Origin: an uncultured Prevotella sp.
Lineage (GTDB): Bacteria; Bacteroidota; Bacteroidia; Bacteroidales; Bacteroidaceae
Length of the DNA stretch: 12,080 nt
NCBI GenBank assembly: GCA_900541575.1
Contig: UQKO01000066.1
Coordinates: 1 to 12,080, forward strand
Direction of reading: 5' to 3'
Under the pieces are notes generated by a model. The model did not search any database and had not been told where the DNA came from. It was given only the letters and a program-made list of their open reading frames with translations. Position numbers and translations under genes: made by a program. Of this stretch, positions 7,254-12,080 are shown one piece after another; position 1 is the first letter of the stretch; each line of letters opens with the position of its first letter.

Positions 7254-8201
7254 TTATCTCAACCAAGCAATGTTTGTGGTCTTGGCTTTCTGGCCATTAC
7301 CGTAGGCCACGCCGATGGCACGGATGGCGGCAATGCGCTGTTGCTCGAGCTTCACTGCATCGTGATACTTCTCACGCATCTCGAGGTCGAGGTCGCTGCG
7401 CACCTGAGTTTTAATCTCCTTTGAGAGGGCAAGTGCATCGTTGTAGCAAGCAGCTTCGGGGTCGATTTGCAGAAGGATGTCTGCCACTTCGCGTGCGCTG
7501 GCTTGATCTTGGCCGGCAGCCCAGATGCCGCGCGCCTTGTTGAGGAGCTGCAAGTTGTAGCGGTCGCGATAGCGGGTGTAGATCTTCAGTCCCTCGCTGA
7601 TGGCCTCGTCGCCCCCCCTTGAACAAGCCGGGATGGCTGTAATGAGTGCTAGAGCCTCGTCGAATCGTTGCAGTCCGGCCAGTCGGCGTGCTTCTTTTAG
7701 AATGTTGGGGTACTGCGTGTTGTAGTAGTTCATGATCATGCTTTTGCCCGTCTCGAGCATTTGTTCTACCATGGGCGCTTTGGGACGGAGCTGAGAGAAT
7801 GCGTTGTTGTAGGCCTTTACTTCGTTGTTGCCCACACCGTTGAGTTCGATGTAAGCGCTTGAGAATTTTTTCTTGTTGTATACGTCGGCCACGTAAAGTG
7901 TGATGCCGAGATTGCACGATACCTTGGCGGGAGGTCCGGGTAGGATGCTCTTGTCGAGCATATCGCAGCGTGCGCTGAGCACAAATTGTGAATAGGGAAG
8001 TTCGGCATTCATGCCGTTGCTCACGGCCACACGTGTGAGTGTGTTGGTGAGCAGCTGTGCTGAAGCTTCGGGCACCTCATCGCTTTGCTGCATGACTACT
8101 ACTGCCACGGGTATGTCGCAATCCTGTGCCACGGCCTGGCCTGTGCCGAGGGCGCAGCAGGTGCCCAAGAAGAGGGCTATTTTGTTGAGCAAACTTTTCA
8201 T
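7254..8201 (-). CDS. Secreted protein with N-terminal alpha/beta domain and TPR-like helices
   Basis: 315 residues. A Sec signal peptide runs to about residue 26 (hydrophobic core, then AVAQ before DCDIPVAVVV). Residues 30-160 read as an alternating alpha/beta domain: strand PVAVVVM, helix LLTNTLTRVAVSNG, then FVLSAR, LGITLYVADV and ELNGVGNNEVKAY, reminiscent in layout of CsgG/LpoB/TolB-N-type envelope domains but not recognised by sequence. Residues 163-262 contain helix pairs with TPR-like character (ARRLAGLQRFDEALALI; ADILLQIDPEAACYNDAL). A helical charged tail follows. It starts 20 bases after the DUF6175-like gene's stop and is followed by a strong terminator, so it ends its unit. A G7 tract (7612-7618) lies in the coding sequence at about residues 195-197. 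Likely periplasmic or surface-associated; the function is unknown. Confidence 0.85.
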   Translation of the reverse strand: MKSLLNKIALFLGTCCALGTGQAVAQDCDIPVAVVVMQQSDEVPEASAQLLTNTLTRVAVSNGMNAELPYSQFVLSARCDMLDKSILPGPPAKVSCNLGITLYVADVYNKKKFSSAYIELNGVGNNEVKAYNNAFSQLRPKAPMVEQMLETGKSMIMNYYNTQYPNILKEARRLAGLQRFDEALALITAIPACSRGGDEAISEGLKIYTRYRDRYNLQLLNKARGIWAAGQDQASAREVADILLQIDPEAACYNDALALSKEIKTQVRSDLDLEMREKYHDAVKLEQQRIAAIRAIGVAYGNGQKAKTTNIAWLR

Positions 8202-8221
8202 TGCTTTAGAGTTTTAGAATT

Positions 8222-9175
8222 TTATTTTTCGCCGATCACGAGTAGGCAGCGGCCTAGTCCGCGATTGATAATTTTGCAGGGAATGTTATAGGGCGGCTGC
8301 TGGAGGTATTTTCGCAGGTTGCGTGTGAATCCTTCCGTGTCTTCGGGCATGCCGTTTTTCTTGTAGAGCGGTATGCGCACTTGGTCGTAGATGGTGAAGT
8401 TCTCAGTGGCGTCGCTCTTGTTGAAGCGGTGGCTCACGGTGTTTTCGGCCATCCAGTTGTCGATGATCTCGGTAAGTTCCGTGCCATCGTATTCTGTCTC
8501 GAGGTCGATGCCAGATCCATTGTCGAACACGCGTATGTCGATTGTCACTTCGCGTCCGTTGGCTAAGAGGTCGTCAAAGTGGCGTTGCAGTTGAGCAATA
8601 AAGTTGTCCATGTTGTCCTGTACGGCTTCTTCTAGCAGTACGGGTGTTTCGGCGCTGAATGAGGGGTTGCCAGTGCCTTGAGCACCAGCCACCTGCTTGT
8701 TGGTGTAAGCGTCGAGTCCTTGCAGATTGTAGGTGATGCTTTTCTTGGGCCCCATTTCGCTCACAGTCCAATCAATCTGAAGCAGGATGTCGGCTTTTGC
8801 CACTCGGCGCAAGCGGTCGAGTGGGCTTTCAGTCATAGATGCTCCGCTGGTCTTGCTGCGTATGAGGTTATCTTCGGCCGTGAGATTGTTGATGCTCTTC
8901 ATTGTCTGCTCCATGCTCACGAGGGGAAATCCTAGGTCGGCCATGAGCACACCAATCTTGGCTATCACGTTGTTGAGGTCTTTATTGTTGAGCAGTGCCT
9001 GTCGGTAGTCGGGAATCTGCTCTACGGAACCTTGATTGTCGAAGTTTTGCATATAGCCATGCTCTTTACACCAAGCGTCGCTCGGCACCACCATCAGTTT
9101 AGGCTTTTTAGCCTGTCCGAAAGCGGTGAGGCACGCAAGGAATAGCATGGCGAGAGATAGGAAGCGTAGTTTCAT
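8222..9175 (-). CDS. Secreted DUF6175-like protein of unknown function
   Basis: 317 residues. The signal peptide is 1-20 (MKLRFLSLAMLFLACLTAFG, then QAKKPK). The mature N-terminus KPKLMVVPSDAWCKEHG (24-40) resembles my memory of the Bacteroidetes family DUF6175, which I cannot confirm here. A middle section (128-170) has strand ADILLQIDWTV, then SITYNLQGLDAYTNKQVAGA, a pattern like CsgG/LpoB-type envelope domains. A helix at about 180-205 is followed by strand TIDIRVFDN. A second alpha/beta part ends in CKIINRGLGRCLLVIG, whose two Cys (300, 310) could form a disulfide. It precedes the 315-residue gene by 20 bases and follows the 162-residue lipoprotein after 175 bases. Probably periplasmic or outer-membrane associated; no enzymatic motif is seen. 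Confidence 0.85.
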   Translation of the reverse strand: MKLRFLSLAMLFLACLTAFGQAKKPKLMVVPSDAWCKEHGYMQNFDNQGSVEQIPDYRQALLNNKDLNNVIAKIGVLMADLGFPLVSMEQTMKSINNLTAEDNLIRSKTSGASMTESPLDRLRRVAKADILLQIDWTVSEMGPKKSITYNLQGLDAYTNKQVAGAQGTGNPSFSAETPVLLEEAVQDNMDNFIAQLQRHFDDLLANGREVTIDIRVFDNGSGIDLETEYDGTELTEIIDNWMAENTVSHRFNKSDATENFTIYDQVRIPLYKKNGMPEDTEGFTRNLRKYLQQPPYNIPCKIINRGLGRCLLVIGEK

Positions 9176-9350
9176 TTTACTATTGGTTTGTTGGTTTTTA
9201 GTTAATGAGTTAGCGATCAGATGATGGAGTCATGGGCTAAAGGGTTAGCGAGCATACAGACAAGTTTGTTCATATTCTTAGAAGTTGTGCGTTCCTGCCA
9301 GTTACGTCGTTTTCCTATAAATATGTTCACCCAATCGTTATCTAAGAGCT

Positions 9351-9839
9351 TCAGTCAATCACATGGTCGGCCTTGAGCCTTTCTTTGAGCTCGGCACGTA
9401 ATACACGCACGGTGATGGTGTAGCTCACGAAAGCCTGGGCTTTTGCCTTATCGCGCGAATGGTTTCGCTCATCGGCCATGCTGACATATTTGAGGTATTC
9501 ACCGCCGTCGGCGAAGAATATGTTGAAGTAGTTTTCGTATTTCTCTTCCGCATTGACTTCTGTTACGAGCGGACGCATGTTACACTCCTGCTTGCCATAG
9601 CGTATACCCTTAAATATGACTTCGCGAACAGCGTTTTTCTTGGCTTGTTCCACAGCGTCGGCCTTATTGCGCCCTGTTCCGCTGACGCGCAGGGTCTGTG
9701 AACCATCGTGTTCTACTCCCATACATTCTATGGGGACGCTGTGATAAGGGATTACTGATGTGGCGCTACTCTTGCATCCTGTGAGTGAAAGACTACAGAG
9801 TGCGAGTGTAGAGAGTATGATTATGTTGGTCGTTTTCAT
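9351..9839 (-). CDS. Lipoprotein paralogous to the 156-residue secreted protein of the same block
   Basis: 162 residues. The type II signal peptide has lipobox LTGC with the Cys at residue 22. A strand LRVSGTGRNKADAVEQAKK (50-68) has the look of LPP20/CsgG-type lipoprotein domains, in which a helix follows a short strand. NAVREVIFKGI (69-79), YFNIFFADGGEYLKYVS (104-120) and the C-terminal VSYTITVRVLRAELKERL (138-155) each have a counterpart in the 156-residue protein at 10601-11071. The start is fixed by the signal peptide. It lies 115 bases downstream of the barrel gene, with no clear promoter in the gap. Function unknown; probably an envelope component acting with its paralog. Confidence 0.85.
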   Translation of the reverse strand: MKTTNIIILSTLALCSLSLTGCKSSATSVIPYHSVPIECMGVEHDGSQTLRVSGTGRNKADAVEQAKKNAVREVIFKGIRYGKQECNMRPLVTEVNAEEKYENYFNIFFADGGEYLKYVSMADERNHSRDKAKAQAFVSYTITVRVLRAELKERLKADHVID

Positions 9840-9954
9840 GTGTTGTATATGTTATGTTCTTTTTGCAAATGGCCAGTTTGAAGTTTGGGGAGGGTAGGTT
9901 AGCCTTTGGTAATAGGAGGAAAATTTTCCATGCCCCATTGTCTATGTGTATCGG
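9840..9954. other. Intergenic gap with a 12-base perfect palindrome
   Basis: This stretch between the beta-barrel and lipoprotein genes holds the perfect palindrome GGAAAATTTTCC at 9918-9929. I found no TAnnTTTG box on the minus strand and no terminator with a T-run. The palindrome could be a protein-binding site or chance. Confidence 0.3.
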
Positions 9955-10554
9955 TTAGAACTCATAGCCCACGTGGAGCATGAGTGAACTTGTGGTTTCT
10001 AGTCGTGTGGCGGGTGGCACTTCTAGACGGTCGGTGTTGATATGGTTGAGGTTATAGCTCAAGCCCACGAGCCAAGAGTTGCGTTGTTCGCCAAAGCGCA
10101 GACCTACTGAGGGCGAGAAGAAAAAACCGTCTTTAAAGACGTTGCCCACGCTGACCGACCAGTAGGGTACCATGCTTCGGTCGGCTTGTGAGAGGAAGTT
10201 CCCACGCACGTTGACATACAATGGGAATGTGCAGCTATTGGCTTTTCCACGTCTGTGACTATTGTTATTGATGTAGTATTTTACGCCAAATCCTGCACCT
10301 ACTTTTAGGTATTCATTGAATCGATAGCCCCCAGTGTAAGTGAGTTGGGCTGCTTGCATGTTTACGTGGTTGAGCATGACGGTACTTCCGCCCTCCACTT
10401 CGGCGGAACACCAAAATCCTGTCTCGCTTTGCGTATGGTCTACGTATGTTGCGCGATGCGGCTTTTGGGGCAAAATAACCTCCTTGTCTGATTGTGCCCA
10501 GAGGCTCATACCTGAGAGTAAGCATAAGCCTGCAAGTGTGGTAAGTCTTTTCAT
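9955..10554 (-). CDS. Predicted outer-membrane beta-barrel protein
   Basis: 199 residues from the chosen start at 10554. That ATG begins a good signal peptide (MKRLTTLAGLCLLSGMSLWA, then QSDKE). The longer frame to 10611 would add 19 hydrophilic residues and overlap the preceding gene. From about residue 45 onward the sequence alternates as in amphipathic beta strands rich in Gly and aromatics (GFWCSAEVEGG, LTYTGGYRF, LKVGAGFGVKYYI, FPLYVNVRGNF, YWSVSVGNVF, FFFSPSVGLRFG, SWLVGLSYNLN). It ends LMLHVGYEF, with the C-terminal Phe typical of outer-membrane barrels. About eight strands fit, as in small OmpA/OmpX-like barrels. It lies 46 bases after the 156-residue gene. No ligand can be inferred. 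Confidence 0.85.
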   Translation of the reverse strand: MKRLTTLAGLCLLSGMSLWAQSDKEVILPQKPHRATYVDHTQSETGFWCSAEVEGGSTVMLNHVNMQAAQLTYTGGYRFNEYLKVGAGFGVKYYINNNSHRRGKANSCTFPLYVNVRGNFLSQADRSMVPYWSVSVGNVFKDGFFFSPSVGLRFGEQRNSWLVGLSYNLNHINTDRLEVPPATRLETTSSLMLHVGYEF

Positions 10555-10600
10555 TGCCGTATGATTTTTTGCGTTAGTGTTTAGAGCTATTTTCAGCTCA

Positions 10601-11071
10601 TTAGAATCCATCGGTCAGTCCACGGATGATGCCTGCCGAGCTAAGGTCAGAGCGCAGTTGGTCTTTTTTCACCTGTACGATGGCTCCCACCTTGTAGCCT
10701 TTACCTGTCTTGATGCGTTCATACGACCCTGGAACAATTGAGGCATAGCTTTGATAGGCACCTCCCTTCTCGGCAAAGAAGGCAGTGAAATAGTCTGCTT
10801 TTTGCTCCTCCACAACGGGCTGGCCAGCCAGTGCGGGTGCGCTAGGCTTACCTTGGAAACCGCGGAATAACACTCCATGTACGGCGGCGTACATGAGTTG
10901 TTGGTCAGACACTTTGCCCGATTTTGCATAGACGTAGACTTTGACCAAGTATGTGCCTTGTACGCCCGATCCAGCCGACATTATATCGTACTTTACGGGG
11001 TCGGCGTCCTTGGCATTGATGGGCTGCACGGTTGCGAGCACGAGCAGCAGTAGGGATAGTAAGTATTTCAT
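10601..11071 (-). CDS. Small secreted protein, paralog of the 162-residue lipoprotein
   Basis: 156 residues from the ATG at 11071, chosen because it opens a clear signal peptide (MKYLLSLLLLVLATVQPINA, then KDADP); a longer frame to 11119 would put 16 polar residues before it and run into a hairpin. There is no lipobox Cys, unlike its paralog. After a strand GTYLVKVYVYAK (39-50) come AAVHGVLFRGF (62-72), ADYFTAFFAEKGGAYQSYAS (92-111) and VGAIVQVKKDQLRSDL (128-143). These align with NAVREVIFKGI, YFNIFFADGGEYLKYVS and the C-terminal strand-helix of the lipoprotein at 9351-9839. Probably periplasmic or outer-membrane associated; the role is unknown. Confidence 0.85.
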   Translation of the reverse strand: MKYLLSLLLLVLATVQPINAKDADPVKYDIMSAGSGVQGTYLVKVYVYAKSGKVSDQQLMYAAVHGVLFRGFQGKPSAPALAGQPVVEEQKADYFTAFFAEKGGAYQSYASIVPGSYERIKTGKGYKVGAIVQVKKDQLRSDLSSAGIIRGLTDGF

Positions 11072-11095
11072 AAATCTTTGTGTTAGAATGCTAAT

Positions 11096-11145
11096 GCGCG
11101 AGTTACGCGCGGCGGTCATCTAGGCTCTGAGCCGTGACCTGCCGC
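11096..11145 (-). other. Overlapping hairpins between the 277- and 156-residue genes
   Basis: The 93-base gap holds GCGCG/CGCGC (11096-11100 with 11106-11110, 5-base loop). It also holds a larger imperfect hairpin: GCGGC and GGTCA (11109-11118) pair with TGACC and GCCGC (11135-11145), with an inner GGCT/AGCC stem. They share two bases (11109-11110), so full formation of both is excluded. No T-run follows, so this is not a standard terminator; it may stabilise or space the mRNA. Confidence 0.4.
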
Positions 11146-11164
11146 CCCGCGAACTCCGTTCGTG

Positions 11165-11998
11165 TTATTTTGTGATTTCACGTATCACCATGCCAGGATA
11201 GAAATCCTTCGTACCGCTAGTGCGTTCGAAGGTAGTTGCACCGAGCGAGGAACCAGGGGCTCCCTCTTCAGCAGCCATGTAGCGATTGTCCCATATCATA
11301 TTCTTTATGGGGCGAATCGTTCCTACACGCTGGTAGGTGTGTGTACCGTCTTCTTTTTCCACTACTTCGAGTACTTCAAATTCCGACTTCTCTGTCACTC
11401 CCTCCTTCATGCCCACATAGGCTGTGATGGGGCTTGTGGTGGCAATGGGCGATTTTGTGCGAAATTCGCTATACGAGCGTTGCAGCGAAACCACATTCTC
11501 GTCGAGTGCACGCTGACAAGCTTTGCGCACCATCTGGATAGGTTCGTCGAGCTTAATGCCCATAAATGAGGTGGTACTGCCGCTACTTTCACACTTACCC
11601 ACGTAGGTTAGGTGGTATTGTCCGCGACCTTCCTCGAAGGCATTGTATTTGGAGGCGTCGTTAGGTTTCGAGGCATATTGCATTTTGTAGAAGTTGAGTG
11701 CCACCTCGTCGTTCCAATCGAGGCGGTAAAGGAACGTATTGATTTTTACTCTGAATCCGCGCAGAGTCTCCGTCATATCAGCAATATTGTCGGTAAGATT
11801 CGAGAAAGTGTTGCCTCCTCCCATAGCGATGTCGGCTATGCTACCTAGTGCACGTAGAAATCCGCCAGCCACTTTAGCTCGCTGTTCCTTGTCGATGTAG
11901 CGTATGTCGTTCACTAGCACGAAAGTGTTGCCTATTAAGGGGTCAGCGGATATTTCCGGTTGGTATGATGGTAAAAAGCGCTTGCTCATATCATGCAT
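11165..11998 (-). CDS. Envelope-block protein of unknown function, probably truncated at its N-terminus by an insertion sequence
   Basis: 277 residues from the ATG at 11998. Unlike the five following proteins it has no signal peptide, beginning directly with MHDMSKRFLPSYQP. The frame stays open upstream only to 12022 (FHDAKLLN, then a stop) and runs into the IS transposase start on the opposite strand. The protein has strand FVLVNDIRYID (26-36), a helix with a Gly-rich stretch, a strand-rich middle (RVKINTFLYRLDW), helices at about 150-175, and a C-terminal beta domain. There, YVGMKEGV then FEVLEV and RVGTIRPIKNMIWDNRYM resemble the small beta-barrel domains of some envelope proteins. I recognise no named family. 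Inference: the original gene had a signal peptide that the IS replaced, so this copy may not be exported. An alternative start is the Met at 11989. Confidence 0.7.
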   Translation of the reverse strand: MHDMSKRFLPSYQPEISADPLIGNTFVLVNDIRYIDKEQRAKVAGGFLRALGSIADIAMGGGNTFSNLTDNIADMTETLRGFRVKINTFLYRLDWNDEVALNFYKMQYASKPNDASKYNAFEEGRGQYHLTYVGKCESSGSTTSFMGIKLDEPIQMVRKACQRALDENVVSLQRSYSEFRTKSPIATTSPITAYVGMKEGVTEKSEFEVLEVVEKEDGTHTYQRVGTIRPIKNMIWDNRYMAAEEGAPGSSLGATTFERTSGTKDFYPGMVIREITK

Positions 11999-12004
11999 AT
12001 TGAG

Positions 12005-12012
12005 TAGCTTTG
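12005..12012 (+). promoter_or_regulatory. -7 box (TAGCTTTG) just ahead of the transposase start
   Basis: TAGCTTTG matches TAnnTTTG and ends 4 bases before the transposase ATG, so the transcript would start at or near the start codon. A TTG at 11982-11984 lies 20 bases upstream of the box, at an acceptable -33 spacing. That TTG falls inside the 277-residue gene. Confidence 0.45.
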
Positions 12013-12016
12013 CATC

Positions 12017-12080
12017 ATGGAATCAATAAAACTATTACGTGCTATATTGCCAGAGGTGTTGATAGATAATTTTGATGTTG
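12017..12080 (+). CDS. Partial transposase N-terminus of an insertion sequence
   Basis: Only the first 21 codons are in the window, running off the right edge. The start MESIKLLRAILPEVL and then DNFDV resembles the N-terminal part of Bacteroidetes transposases of the ISAon1 type, as I remember them. It is the only plus-strand gene and lies head-to-head with a truncated-looking minus-strand gene. No terminal inverted repeat can be checked because the other end is outside. An unrelated protein is possible, given the short length. Confidence 0.55.
   Translation, partial: MESIKLLRAILPEVLIDNFDV

Noticed and set aside
7045..7266. A 73-residue minus-strand open frame covering the intergenic region
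   Set aside because: It spans the terminator, G-rich block and promoter and has low-complexity composition; not coding.
7411..7917. A 168-residue minus-strand open frame overlapping the 315-residue gene
   Set aside because: Arg/His/Gln-rich composition typical of an out-of-frame shadow; the overlapped gene has a signal peptide and structured motifs.
9176..9350. A possible 18-residue ORF on the minus strand (MNKLVCMLANPLAHDSII) in the gap before the 317-residue gene
   Set aside because: Very short, no convincing ribosome site or family. The 175-base gap shows no TAnnTTTG box or terminator that I can support.
10555..10611. Longer start for the beta-barrel gene
   Set aside because: It adds a hydrophilic N-terminal extension before a good signal peptide and overlaps the upstream gene's end; the ATG at 10554 is preferred.
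40..11998. CRISPR array, tRNA or rRNA genes
   Set aside because: No regularly spaced repeats, cloverleaf or rRNA-like sequence was seen.

Overview
The window looks like chromosomal DNA of a member of the Bacteroidales (Bacteroides/Prevotella-like). This rests on three things: a TAnnTTTG-type -7 promoter box ahead of the main operon and another at the right edge, several envelope proteins of a style typical of that order, and a partial insertion-sequence transposase resembling Bacteroidetes elements. The genus cannot be told from the sequence alone. Apart from that transposase fragment at the right edge, every gene I support lies on the minus strand, so transcription runs right to left.

Right block (about 12000 down to 7254). 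Six genes appear to encode envelope proteins: a 277-residue protein at the IS junction with no signal peptide, a 156-residue secreted protein, a 199-residue predicted outer-membrane beta-barrel, a 162-residue lipoprotein, a 317-residue secreted protein, and a 315-residue secreted protein with C-terminal TPR-like helices. The 156- and 162-residue proteins are diverged paralogs. A strong intrinsic terminator at 7183-7221 follows the last gene.

Intergenic region (7007-7253). It holds the terminator, a G-quadruplex-capable G-rich block, an AT-rich stretch, an 8-base homopolymer (G on the transcribed sense), and a TATATTTG -7 box that probably drives the next operon.

Left block (7006 down to 40). 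Five tightly spaced genes (gaps 7-16 bases) form one operon: a lipoprotein with a vWA-like domain, a three-helix membrane protein, a tubulin/FtsZ-superfamily GTPase-like protein, a 1144-residue protein with an actin/Hsp70-type ATPase domain in its second half, and a small membrane protein with a charged, coiled-coil-prone tail.

The notable result is the coupling of a tubulin-fold protein and an actin/Hsp70-fold protein in one operon with a vWA lipoprotein and two membrane proteins, next to a cassette of exported proteins. I infer a cytoskeletal or membrane-remodelling machine linked to the envelope. FtsZ-like proteins near vWA and outer-membrane proteins have been proposed as membrane-remodelling systems, but I cannot verify that this is the same system. 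Its biological role is unknown to me.
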